64,000 nucleotides of DNA from Clostridiales bacterium (GTDB taxonomy: Bacteria > Bacillota_A > Clostridia > Saccharofermentanales > Saccharofermentanaceae). The notes under the pieces were generated by a model that was given only the letters and a program-made list of their open reading frames with translations, did not search any database and was not told the origin of the DNA. Shown here piece after piece: positions 1-9,274 of the stretch; position 1 is the first letter of the stretch, and each line of letters begins with the position of its first letter. Position numbers and translations under genes: made by a program. The stretch covers positions 1 through 64,000 of the forward strand of contig JAGCGE010000226.1 of assembly GCA_017649745.1 (NCBI GenBank). The letters are read 5' to 3'.

Positions 1-162
1 TACAGTAGATCCGAAAATATTGCCATCTCAAGCGAGATTAAGCATTATTCCAAATGTTGAATCTGAAGGATTTCCTATACAACCAGCATTTATACTCCAA
101 TGACTCCTTAAAGTCTCTTCTATGAACCCACTAAAATTGAAATTATTCTCATCTACTCACAT
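1..162 (-). CDS. Hypothetical protein, partial (3' end off window)
   Basis: An open frame starts at ATG 160-162, directly after the TAA of the upstream gene (TAATATG), and runs off the window edge. It stays open only if two TGA codons are read as Trp (codon 2, and within NLAWDGN). No family is recognised. Support comes from the tight spacing and from the same TGA-as-Trp pattern seen in the next genes. Confidence 0.6.
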
Positions 163-163
163 A

Positions 164-1231
164 TTACTCAAATTCTATTTCTTTGTCGTAACCAAACATT
201 TCACAATAAGCTACACGACACATTAGCTCATTAAACATTTTTAAACCTTCTCTTAGCTGTTTATCAGTTACATAGAAGCATCTAGACCAATAGTTAGGAA
301 TAGTTTCTACTACTAACATATTGGCTTTGAGTTTCCAACCAGTTTCTTTAGAAACACCATAATTACGCATACAATAAAACCATAGTACTTGACTATAACA
401 TCCCATTTGACGAGCATAATTATAGTGATCAAAAGAACCACCTTCTGGAACCATAAAGCAGTTAACACTTTTACCTGTAGTCTTTAAGTCATTAAGTGTT
501 ACTATTTTGGAATCAAAGTCAATTGTCCAGTTATCTGCTTTTAATTTAAATCTTAATACAGCACATTCATGTCCTTTATAAACAACTATAAAGTCCATAA
601 ACAATGCATCCTCATTAAAGGATAGTATTGGATCTCCAAAAGGTGTTACAGGATGTAACTTGCTCATTATTTCTTGATTACCAAGACAAGATTTAATACA
701 AGCGTCCGCTTTATCCCAGTCCTTGTCGGATAAAATTCTACGGACTTTTTCAGTAGGAGTTTTATTCAGTTCTTCTAGATTCTTGGAATACGTATCCCAG
801 ACATCTTTAATAGAATTCAGTCGATTAACGTCTGTATCTATAGATGCTGCATAATAATCAGCTTTTTTGGCAGCTGCTTTTATTGCATCATCCAATCCAA
901 TCCCCTCTTTAAGAAAATCAGGAATAAAAATCAAGGTATCACCTAACTTTGATCCAGGATTTCCTAATTTAGGAGCTAATTCAAAAGATTCTGGCTGAAG
1001 AAGACACTCATGAACAGCACTACCCAACTGAAGACTAGAAGTCTTCAATTTGGGTGGTGCCTTAAATAGAGATGGATTACCGCCTTCTTTCGGATCAATC
1101 CATTTTAATCTAGAATTAGATATATAACGTGAATATTTAGAAGAAAAATAAGTATCGTCATCTATTTCCTCTTTGCGCACGGAATTGATATCTGGTACAA
1201 TTTTAAAATCGCTAAACTTTACTTTCTCCAT
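164..1231 (-). CDS. RecE-like / PD-(D/E)XK exonuclease (DUF3799-type)
   Basis: 355 aa. Residues around 66-80 (LGSAVHECLLQPESF) match the motif of phage exodeoxyribonuclease VIII-like PD-(D/E)XK proteins, in which substrate recognition is followed by an acidic catalytic core. A conserved D-x-K step is visible in LNDLKTTGK near residue 245. The likely role is 5'-3' resection of double-stranded DNA for single-strand annealing recombination or replication restart. It is the last complete gene of the replication block read leftwards and uses no in-frame TGA. The family call rests on motifs only; a Cas4/RecB-like nuclease is the alternative. Confidence 0.7.
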   Translation of the reverse strand: MEKVKFSDFKIVPDINSVRKEEIDDDTYFSSKYSRYISNSRLKWIDPKEGGNPSLFKAPPKLKTSSLQLGSAVHECLLQPESFELAPKLGNPGSKLGDTLIFIPDFLKEGIGLDDAIKAAAKKADYYAASIDTDVNRLNSIKDVWDTYSKNLEELNKTPTEKVRRILSDKDWDKADACIKSCLGNQEIMSKLHPVTPFGDPILSFNEDALFMDFIVVYKGHECAVLRFKLKADNWTIDFDSKIVTLNDLKTTGKSVNCFMVPEGGSFDHYNYARQMGCYSQVLWFYCMRNYGVSKETGWKLKANMLVVETIPNYWSRCFYVTDKQLREGLKMFNELMCRVAYCEMFGYDKEIEFE

Positions 1232-1247
1232 AATCTATTATTCTAAA

Positions 1248-2030
1248 TTAATATGATCATTTAATTGGTAAATTCAGATCATATACTCTACGATGCCCTA
1301 CATTATAATACTTGTTATGAGGGGCATCCATCAAATAACAAAATATACCAGCGTCAATAGCGTCTTTATAATTGGCCCATTTATCGTCAATTAAAATACT
1401 TACTTTATGCTCCTTTAATAAATCGATTTTACTTTCATTCCACGGAACACAATAAACTGGTGCACAAGGAAAACCGTTTCTTTCAAGATTTCTCTTAGTC
1501 CACTCTACTGGAATACTACGACTGGTAATGTATAAATCAGGTTCAAAACTCGGCAGATGCTTAGTTGGCAGAGTTGTCCAAAACTCTTCATCTGTACTTA
1601 GATCTTGTAATTTCTCTCTAATACTATAAGATCCATTCCAATAATCATTAAGTTTTGTACCTGTTTTTGCCTCATAGGCTCCAATGAAATCCAGACAAAC
1701 ATCGTCAATATCCAATGCTACAACTGGACGATTCATTGGCAAGAATATCCTGTTATCCCCAGCAGGATTAATATAGAAATACTCAGCAAGAATTAAAGCG
1801 TTAGCTGCAACTTCTGCAATACTTAAATTACCTTCTGGAGTGTAATCTTCTCCTAACTCAAACGCTGTTAAATGCTTCTTAAGCGAAGAAATTACATCTG
1901 ACCACTTTAATCCTTTCATCCATTCATGTACGTCATGCTTTTCTAACTTTGACGTAAGAACTTTGTTTACTTCATTTAATCCACGCTGCGGGACTAAATC
2001 GTACCTAATTGGTAATAATTTCTGGTTCAT
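1248..2030 (-). CDS. HAD-superfamily phosphatase, 5'(3')-deoxyribonucleotidase-like
   Basis: 260 aa. The HAD motif I, PVVALDIDDVCLDF, lies near residue 115, motif II (YITSRS) follows, and a late acidic motif (ILIDDKWANY) is present, as in phage and bacterial 5'-nucleotidases. The N-terminal 100 residues are an unrecognised helical extension. The start is taken as the MNQKLLP methionine, overlapping the upstream gene by 26 nt. The frame meets TGA at 1257 and then reads WSY before TAA at 1248; because all genes here treat TGA as sense, the TAA is taken as the end. Probable role: dephosphorylation of nucleotides in phage nucleotide metabolism. Confidence 0.65.
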
Positions 2031-2223
2031 TTTCTTGACTATCTCCTTGTAAAACTTGTACAAACATACTTGCAAGTTTCATTGCTAAATCCGGTTCTTT
2101 ATCCGATTCTTCAGGGTCTATAGCCATTTGCATACTAAGACCTTGTTCATCCTCGGTAAAATACATTGTTATTTTAGTTTCCCGAGTTTGAAATTTAACT
2201 ACGCATTCTTCGTTTTGTTGCAT
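2005..2223 (-). CDS. Small acidic hypothetical protein
   Basis: 72 aa, rich in Glu/Asp/Gln, ending in TAG. It lies between the HAD phosphatase and the resolvase-like gene with short overlaps, consistent with translational coupling. No family is recognised. Confidence 0.6.
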   Translation of the reverse strand: MQQNEECVVKFQTRETKITMYFTEDEQGLSMQMAIDPEESDKEPDLAMKLASMFVQVLQGDSQENEPEIITN

Positions 2224-2235
2224 TTATAAGTTTAA

Positions 2236-2646
2236 TTAATTAGCATAATCTTTGATTAACTCATAAAACAATTCCTTGCTTATAATAACACATTCGCCAA
2301 CAGAACAAATATTAGTTTCCTTCTTCTCTTGTTTGTTCCAAATAATAGCAAATGTTTTTGGATCCACAGTAGATTCGCTTCGAATTTTAAAATATGAGGG
2401 AATTGATTGAGTCTTTTTTAGCTGTATGTTTACTGGTAACTTATGTTGAGTATCTATAATATCAACTTTATTATCATCTGTAGATTTACTTTCACTTCTA
2501 CTAGTTTTTACACCAGTAAACCCAAGATCTCTTAATTCTTTAGCAATTTGTGCTTCGTAACGATTTCCTTTGTTTTTAGAATATGCTTTACTTCTTTGCC
2601 TTTTTGGTTTTTCTTGTTCAATATTATTCTTCTTGGTTTTTCCCAT
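2236..2646 (-). CDS. Holliday junction resolvase-like PD-(D/E)XK nuclease
   Basis: 136 aa. A basic N-terminus precedes GNRYEAQIAKELRDLGF (residues about 27-43), followed by VKTSRSESKSTDD, an acidic KVDIID and then VNIQLKKTQ. This order (E, D, Q/E-x-K) is the PD-(D/E)XK core seen in phage resolvases and related nucleases. It overlaps the primase C-terminus by 23 nt, so it is probably part of the replication/recombination operon. Other restriction-like nucleases cannot be excluded. Confidence 0.6.
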   Translation of the reverse strand: MGKTKKNNIEQEKPKRQRSKAYSKNKGNRYEAQIAKELRDLGFTGVKTSRSESKSTDDNKVDIIDTQHKLPVNIQLKKTQSIPSYFKIRSESTVDPKTFAIIWNKQEKKETNICSVGECVIISKELFYELIKDYAN

Positions 2647-3649
2647 AATAATCTTTCACGTTATTGATTAATTCACGTGTTCGTTTATCACCATGAGCCT
2701 TCCTAAAATCGCTTATATCTTTATCACCTCCGTGTCTAGGGAGGAATATAACTTTCAAATCCCTGAATTGCTTCTTAATTTTACACATTGCTTTTATACC
2801 AGGTTCATCATTGTCATAGTTGATATAAATTCGATTGAACTTTGTTTTTAATTTCTCGTATTGTGAATCTGTAACAAACACGTTTTCTGAACAAGGCGCA
2901 ATTGCAGTAATTCCATATTCATAAAGAACCATTACATCTTTAAGAGATTTGGTTATTACTAAATCTTCGCCACCTTGCTTTGGAAGTAAATGAGCTCCCT
3001 GAATTTGAGTAGCTTTTCAATTTCCAACAAATTTAAAATTACGACGAGACGGAAAATAAATCCGTCAATATTCTACACCTTCTTTTGTACCGCCAAAATA
3101 GCCGTAGCAACGTTCGTTTCCACTATAAACAAAGAAGATGTTTCCATTTAGTCAAACTGTTTTACAAGGATAGACCTTGAATTTATCCAAAGTCTCTTTT
3201 GTAATACCATATCTTCCCCACCAATTTAGATCAACGTCATCTCATTCACGTATTTCTACTTGAATTCGGGACGTTTCTGACTTTTCAATTTTGGTTCCGG
3301 AGTATTTGATTTTCGCTTTATTTACAGGAATATCAGGACGACTAATCAATTTAAAATCGTTGGCTATTATTTGTAAAGCCATGTAGTAGGAGGTGTTAAA
3401 CAATATCTGAACATATGCGAAACAATCAATAAATGATGAATCGCCAAAATCATGCATGATTAACCGTCCTGATTTATTCCTATAAAATGATACAGTTGGA
3501 TGTTTGTCGTTACGTATCTTTGAGCAAAACAAACCTTTTTGAACTTTTATTCCATAGTGTTCAAAAATTTCTTCTTCAGAAACCTTCGAAAGGATATATT
3601 CTTTAGTTAAATTGATAGTACTTGTTAGATCATAAGATACGTCTGACAT
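2624..3649 (-). CDS. DnaG-like DNA primase (TGA read as Trp)
   Basis: 341 aa after reading four in-frame TGA codons as Trp (contexts RE-W-DD, TV-W-LNG, EY-W-RIY, GN-W-KAT). The N-terminus resembles a primase zinc-finger/CHC2-like region (IFEHYGIKVQKGLFCSKIRND...HDFGDSSFIDCFAYVQ). The C-terminal half is a TOPRIM domain (LVITKSLKDVMVLYEYGITAIA followed by INYDNDEPG with the metal-binding D-x-D-like step). It synthesises RNA primers at the fork with the DnaB-like helicase at 5643-6758. Read with TGA as stop it would be broken into several pieces, which is one of the clearest signs of recoding. Confidence 0.88.
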
Positions 3650-3655
3650 TGCTTA

Positions 3656-4345
3656 TTAGAATGGAAGATCTTTCTCTTCGTCGTCCATTCCAAGAGCTTT
3701 TGCTAAGCCGTCTGTACTACCAGTTGTAGTCTGAGCCATATTAGTAGGTTGAGCATTCTTTGCTGCATCAATTCTCTTTTGTTCAGACTGATTCATTACA
3801 AGACCGTGTCCAATAAATCTTGTAGCGATACCAAGAGCACCAGCTCTATTGATTTTTGCAGGGAATCCAGGAATTGAAGAGAATCCGTTACTTTGAGGAA
3901 CAAGTTTAATTTCAACTTCTGCACCAGCATAAGGTGTGGTCCAGAAATTAACCAATTTAACAAGTTGATCAAAGTTAAGACTCTTAACATTTACTTTCTT
4001 CCCATTGACAACAACATTTTCTTCATCGATACTTTGACCAATCTCAGGATTTAGGGCGTCGATAATTTGACGAACCGCAATCATGAAATGTTCTGCAGGA
4101 GACGGATTAGGTCCAAACTGACTAGCAGTTCTTTCTGCAGATGTAGGCTCAAAGAAATTGTGAGTAAACTCTCCATAACCGTCTATATCGAGTGTAAGTT
4201 TCATAGTTTTGTAATCCTGACCGGTATTCTGAGAATGAATGTCACTTAATTCAACAGAAACAAATTTTGCTTTATAAATACCAGGCTGAAGGAAATTTCC
4301 ACTTTCTTTTACGCCAGTGGTGGCGCTTAAATCAAACATACCCAT
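3656..4345 (-). CDS. Single-stranded DNA-binding protein-like
   Basis: 229 aa with an OB-like N-terminal region (PGIYKAKFVSVELSDI..., YKTMKLTLDIDGYGEF) and a disordered Gln/Thr-rich linker. It ends in a short acidic tail, MDDEEKDLPF, of the type that SSB proteins use to recruit replication partners. It lies between primase and a second protein with a similar tail. The fold assignment is inferred from layout and tail, not from close sequence similarity. Confidence 0.55.
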   Translation of the reverse strand: MGMFDLSATTGVKESGNFLQPGIYKAKFVSVELSDIHSQNTGQDYKTMKLTLDIDGYGEFTHNFFEPTSAERTASQFGPNPSPAEHFMIAVRQIIDALNPEIGQSIDEENVVVNGKKVNVKSLNFDQLVKLVNFWTTPYAGAEVEIKLVPQSNGFSSIPGFPAKINRAGALGIATRFIGHGLVMNQSEQKRIDAAKNAQPTNMAQTTTGSTDGLAKALGMDDEEKDLPF

Positions 4346-4367
4346 ATTAAAAATAATTTAAATAACA

Positions 4368-4907
4368 CTAAAATGGAAGAGCATCTTCACAATTCTCTTC
4401 TTCAAGGATTTCATCAATCACATCTTCTACGCTAGGTTTTTCTAATTCTTCCATTGCTTCTTTAACATCGGAAAAATCATTTTCCTCTTTAGCGCTACTG
4501 TTATCTACTGGTGTAAGAATAAACACATTATCCTTTACTACACCATCTTTATCTTTAAATTCTGAGAATGTAAACATTGAGCCAAACTTCATTAAGCTGA
4601 CTCTCTGCTGACCTTTAAATGAAACAGTACCCTTTTTAGTTAGCTTGTTTCCGTCTGCACCATCCGTAAATACTTCAGATTTACTTATGATCGGATAAGT
4701 TGTTTCGTTATCTACTGTTCAATAATTAATAGATAGTCTATCGCCTGCTACAGCGCCTAATTTACTAACAGCAGATGCAGTTAAAATGAACTTGTTGTCA
4801 TCTAACTGTAAATCGAAGTCCTTTGCTGTTACTGCGGTTACAGTTTCAACTTTTACATTGCTAACTTTTTGAGTTACTTCATCAAATTCAAATGAAACTT
4901 TAAGCAT
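4368..4907 (-). CDS. Hypothetical replication protein with SSB-like acidic tail (one TGA as Trp)
   Basis: 179 aa after reading one TGA (SINY-W-TVDN) as Trp; otherwise it would split into two short frames. It is beta-rich in the N-terminal half and ends in a long acidic stretch finishing EDALPF and TAG. The terminal Phe of such tails must be at the C-terminus to work, so this supports TAG as a genuine stop here. It overlaps the Sak4-like gene by 8 nt. Possibly a second ssDNA-binding or recombination-mediator protein. Confidence 0.6.
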
Positions 4908-5643
4908 TCTTTAACGATGGATAAATTCTTTCCCAATGTGAGGTAAATGTGCCATCTTCATTTCTTTCTGCAACAACAATATCTTTATTTGCGAGATGTT
5001 GTGGCCTTGCTCCAGTTAAAACTTCTCCATCCTGGCCAAAATTAATGCAAAGATTTGAATCATCATCACGATGAACAAAACCAATTGCATCAGATCTTGC
5101 AGACAGAATTCTCTTAAGTTTTCCCGTTAAATCAAGATCCTTAACAGAACCATCAAGATTTTCACTTAGAGATACGTCCTTAACATGTCCACAAATAATA
5201 ATATTATCAGCAGCACTTGCAATTAAATCCACAATTGCTTCTACGGCCTGTCTAAGAAAACTATATCCAGAACCATTAGGAAGTCTTGTAATATCTGTAA
5301 CATTTGCATATCTTTCAGAATACATTGGTGAACTCTTGTAAAGATTTACAGCTACAGGTTTTGCAATTTCCTCAACTGCGGTAATTGTATCTATTGTTAT
5401 ATACTTGTAAGGCTTTCCAGCCTCTTTAATTGCCTTAATAACTTCTTTTAAGGTTGATAAATTATCAATCTTAACTTTTAATGCATCTACATATGTAGAT
5501 CCATTTTCAAAATCCAGTATTAAATTATTCTCAAGAGTACTTAATACTGTGGTTTTACCAACTTTAGGCAGTCCAAATAATATTAGATATTTAGGATCTT
5601 GCGTTTCAGCTGGAATTTTTGTTGTTGGTAATGTTACTGCCAT
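4900..5643 (-). CDS. Sak4-like RecA-fold ATPase
   Basis: 247 aa. Walker A is LFGLPKVGKTT near residue 22, followed by NNLILDFENGSTYVDAL and a Walker B-like stretch YITIDTITAVEE near residue 80. This matches phage Sak4-type single-strand annealing ATPases, which help load or anneal ssDNA with SSB. Its neighbours fit that role. The start (ATG 5643) overlaps the TAA of the helicase gene. Confidence 0.8.
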   Translation of the reverse strand: MAVTLPTTKIPAETQDPKYLILFGLPKVGKTTVLSTLENNLILDFENGSTYVDALKVKIDNLSTLKEVIKAIKEAGKPYKYITIDTITAVEEIAKPVAVNLYKSSPMYSERYANVTDITRLPNGSGYSFLRQAVEAIVDLIASAADNIIICGHVKDVSLSENLDGSVKDLDLTGKLKRILSARSDAIGFVHRDDDSNLCINFGQDGEVLTGARPQHLANKDIVVAERNEDGTFTSHWERIYPSLKNA

Positions 5644-6758
5644 TAAAAACTAAACGTTATAGGTTTTTTAACTTCTCCAGTCTCTTTGTCGACTGTAGAT
5701 TCATCTTCGTTTTCTGTACAGTATTTGCACGGAATATTACCTCGTTCTGTCAGGAACTTAGTAAAATCCGTAATTTTGTCTGGCTCTGGTAACTCTTTAA
5801 ATCATCCAACACTGCCCCAGAAACCAGTACATATAACCCTATTGGCTATACCATAACGATTTTTACTTACAATAATACTTCTTAAAACCTCTCCAATCCC
5901 ATCATCACCAAGTACTTTAAATCCACGATAGGTAGACAGTTTTTCTCTAAATGGAAAGAATAGTTGCAATACTACATCAGAATCTTGTCCTGGATTTCCA
6001 GAATCTTTCAAATCATTCAATCCAGGTTCTGATAAATCTGCCTTTCTTCTATCCATAGAAGAAGATTCTCGATTTTGCTGCATTAATGCAAATCAAGATA
6101 ACGGTAACTTCTTTTTCAGAGTAACCATATATTTTGATAACTCATCGATTTCTTCTTTTAATTTTCTACCTTCTTCACATCTGATTAACGAGAAGTGATC
6201 TAACACTCCGATTATTAACTGATGTGGATTATTAGGAATATAAACTTTTCGATTTCCTCTTTTTTCAAACGTACCTATCGTTTCGGCAAATTCTAAAGTA
6301 CATTTATAAACAGAATTAGCACTTACCGTTGATTCAATAATAACAATATATTTAGAAACGGAATCAATTCAATCTCTCGCCTTTTCCAAACATTCGTATG
6401 CATAATCGTTTAATGGTTGCATAAACGAAAACATATCATCAATAGTAAGATAAATTCCAAATTCTTCTGCACAATAAAGTGCCATTAATTTGGCAAGTAA
6501 AACATCCTCTCCAATCTCCAAAGAAAAATACAGAAAATAAACTGGTTTCTCTTCATTGATTTGTTTTAAAAGATTATACATCATATATAGCACAAACGAG
6601 GTTTTACCTACAGAACTAGCTGCACTAACTAGATAATATCTATGTGGTTGAATACCACCTATGACTTTATCTAGCTTTTGCATACCGGTAGATTTACCAA
6701 TATTTTGACCTTTTCTACCTTGAGTAATTATTTTTCAAAGTTCTTCTAATTGTGCCAT
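5643..6758 (-). CDS. Replicative DnaB-like helicase (TGA read as Trp)
   Basis: 371 aa when four TGA codons are read as Trp (EEL-W-KII, ARD-W-IDS, PLS-W-FAL, SVG-W-FKE). Walker A is SAASSVGKTSF, and the DnaB arginine-rich H4 region is seen as LMQQNRESSSMDRRKA followed by LKDSGNPGQDSDVVL. The N-terminal domain of cellular DnaB is missing, as in short phage versions. A C-terminal Cys pair (PCKYC) is present. It unwinds the fork ahead of PolB and pairs with the DnaG-like primase. Confidence 0.85.
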
Positions 6759-7381
6759 TATATAGTTTCGTATACATTAAATGTCGTTTCAACTTCACCT
6801 TCCTGAGGATGTTCTTTTAGATAAGCGAGCTCTGTTCATTTCTGAGATATAATAAATTCACAAATTCCATAACAAATCTTACCATGTTCTTTACCTCATT
6901 GAAGTAATTCCATTACTTCTTTATGCTTTTCGGGATTGTGTTTTATTGCAGAAGAATACGCAAAGAAAAACTCATCAAGTGTGTTAAATTTCTTTGCGAT
7001 ATTTCTTAATGGAAGTAGTTTTCCATTAGATGATACAAAAGGTGGATATGCTTCAAACAGTTCTTGTCCCATCTCACCTGAATTCTTTAATCAAGATTTC
7101 AAGAAATTCTTATTGAAATCAATTTCGTTTGGATTATATTGATCACCAGGATTATAATCCTTTTTGATTAATCCCTTACTTTTTAACGATTCAAATATTG
7201 TTCTTAGTCGTGTTCCTCCTCCATTATTAAATCATTTAGCGAAGTATTCAGGATGTCCTTCCTCGTCACGAGCTAAAAATGTTAGATAAACAACTAAGAG
7301 TTCATCTGCCGTCAAATTATAAGTAGTTAGTAAATTTAAAATAGTGTTTATATCCAATTTAATAATGTTTAAGTTAAACAC
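6758..7381 (-). CDS. Hypothetical, winged-helix-like replication protein (TGA read as Trp)
   Basis: About 207 aa. Four TGA codons are read as Trp (FAK-W-FNN, LKS-W-LKN, LLQ-W-GKE, SQK-W-TEL). The N-terminal 60 residues (LTADELLVVYLTFLAR...RTIFESLKSKGLIKKD) look like a winged helix, as found in phage replication initiators placed just upstream of the helicase. There is no ATG at the 5' end; GTG at 7379-7381 is chosen, and TTG 7355-7357 is also possible. The role is inferred from fold impression and position. Confidence 0.55.
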
Positions 7382-7423
7382 ACCTCAAACATTACATTTA
7401 TTTATTTCTCCCTTAAAGGATAT

Positions 7424-7630
7424 TTAATCGTTAAATAGTTCCATCTGTACAGGCGGGAATGATTGTTTGATTTTATTCTGCAATTGTTCAGATTCAACAC
7501 AACCATGGATAAATTCACAAATCCAATCCACGCTTTCTGTAACATCTTCTTTTAGATAATCAAGAAACTGCTTTTTAGATATTCCACTAAGAACATCTTG
7601 AACTTGACTATCAGTCAGACTAATCATCAT
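7424..7630 (-). CDS. Small hypothetical protein
   Basis: 68 aa, helical, acidic. It starts inside the last codons of the upstream gene (ATGATGATTAG overlap) and ends in TAA. No family is recognised. Confidence 0.55.
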   Translation of the reverse strand: MMISLTDSQVQDVLSGISKKQFLDYLKEDVTESVDWICEFIHGCVESEQLQNKIKQSFPPVQMELFND

Positions 7631-8057
7631 GGTTAATATAATCTAATAAACTTATTTCTGGTTCAATACCAGTACAATTAATTGCGGTTTCCTCAAATAA
7701 AGATAAATACTTTTCTATAAAAGGAACTAATATCAGATCATGATGAAATACAGATACATCGTGCATATAAACAAGATCGTTTTCATCAATCTTACCTTTA
7801 AACTCAGGAAGTATTTCCGGTTTGAAATCAGGCTTTGGTTTAATTCCAACAGTTTGGACAATAGGAAATGCAAGAGCTGGATCAAAATTTCCTATAGATA
7901 AACCTTCTGGATATACCAATTGTGAAATTTCATACCCTTCTTCATAAATTCCTATTTCTCCATCGTCTGGAAATTCACCTTCATCTAATCTAAAATAATC
8001 TTTATTATAATTTTTATTAAACCAGTCCTGAAAAGTCTTAAAATTAAACTCTTTCAT
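7620..8057 (-). CDS. Hypothetical protein
   Basis: 145 aa, acidic, with no recognised motif. It ends in TAG overlapping the start of the next gene and starts within the end of the SF2 helicase gene, so it belongs to the same operon. Confidence 0.6.
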   Translation of the reverse strand: MKEFNFKTFQDWFNKNYNKDYFRLDEGEFPDDGEIGIYEEGYEISQLVYPEGLSIGNFDPALAFPIVQTVGIKPKPDFKPEILPEFKGKIDENDLVYMHDVSVFHHDLILVPFIEKYLSLFEETAINCTGIEPEISLLDYINHDD

Positions 8058-9274
8058 TAGAATCTAAATTTGGTATTTGTAATACTTTCTCTTTCTCTAG
8101 TTTCTATAGATTCACCATTAAGAACCCTATCCAGTTGTTCTTCATTAATTGTAATAACTTTAGAAGTAGTTGAATTGTTAAATCAGTTTACTTCTTGAGT
8201 TCCTTTCAAAACTAATGTAAATATTTCAGAAGTTTTTCCTTCTTCAAATCTTATAGCTCTACCAATTCTTTGTGTCTTTCTGGTTTTAGACGAATCAGTA
8301 TGAAGTATCACTTCAAGATTTATTCCTTTACAATCCAATCCTTGATCAGCCGCTTTAGAAGTATGAAGAAAACCACAAGTTGCTGCATCAAATGCTGCAA
8401 TAGTAGCTTTATTTTCCTTCTTTTTCTTTTCAGAATGCATTGTTCAACCATTACCAAAAGATTCTGCTTGTTTTATAGTCGACGAAAAAGTTATTCCTTT
8501 TTTATCTTTTCGAGCTTCAAGAATTTTCTTTGCAACTTCCATCTTTTTAGGATGATTGTAAATAAATTCCTTTCTTTTGCGCATGCAACGGTTTCATTTC
8601 TGAGCAACTCCCATTAGAGTATTACCATCCAATCCCATCTTTTTAGCATATTTACGACATTGAATGATATCTGTAGCACAACTCATTGCTAATTTGAAAT
8701 CTCAATCAAATACAGCAAAGCATTGATTGAATTCTCTTGTTAAATTATTATATTCTGTTAAGTCTACATCTAATAAAACAAGATATTCTCTATGTGGAGC
8801 AACTCATCCATTTGTTTCTGCTAATTCTATTGGAATTGTATCACAAACAGGTGCGTATTTACTAATAAGTATTTCTTTGCCATCTAGTCTTTCAAAAGTA
8901 GCAGTAAGACCAAGAATATTATTATACGAAACTTTCTCAAATACCTTTGAAAAAGTATCAGCAGCCATTAAATGAATTTCATCAATAACAAGAAGATCAC
9001 AAGTTCAATCATACTTTACTACAGTATTAATTATTTCTACTCTAGCATTATCTAATAGACCTCATTCTTCTAGTTTATCGATTCATTGTTCTTTTAAAGG
9101 TTCAGTAGGAACAACTATTAATGAAGACGCTCGATCATTTCGTTTAACAAAAGCGGATATAAGATTTAAAGCAATTCTGGTTTTTCCAAATCCAGTACAA
9201 GCTACAACGGTAGCAGCACCAGATTTTAATCAGTTTCGAAGACATTCTTTTTGACGTTCATCTCTTGTTATCAT
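8044..9274 (-). CDS. SF2 DEAD/DEAH-box helicase (nine TGA codons as Trp)
   Basis: 409 aa once nine TGA codons are read as Trp, the highest count in the window. Motif I is VACTGFGKTRIAL, motif Ia VVPTEPLKEQW, motif II LLVIDEIHLM (DEIH), motif III GLTATFERLDG, and motif VI KTQRIGRAIRFEEG. This is the layout of the UvsW/SSL2-like DNA helicases that act in fork reversal, recombination or origin handling. Several Trp positions coincide with TGA (e.g. LKEQ-W, KYD-W-TCDLL). It lies just downstream of PolB, with a few-base overlap. Confidence 0.85.
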
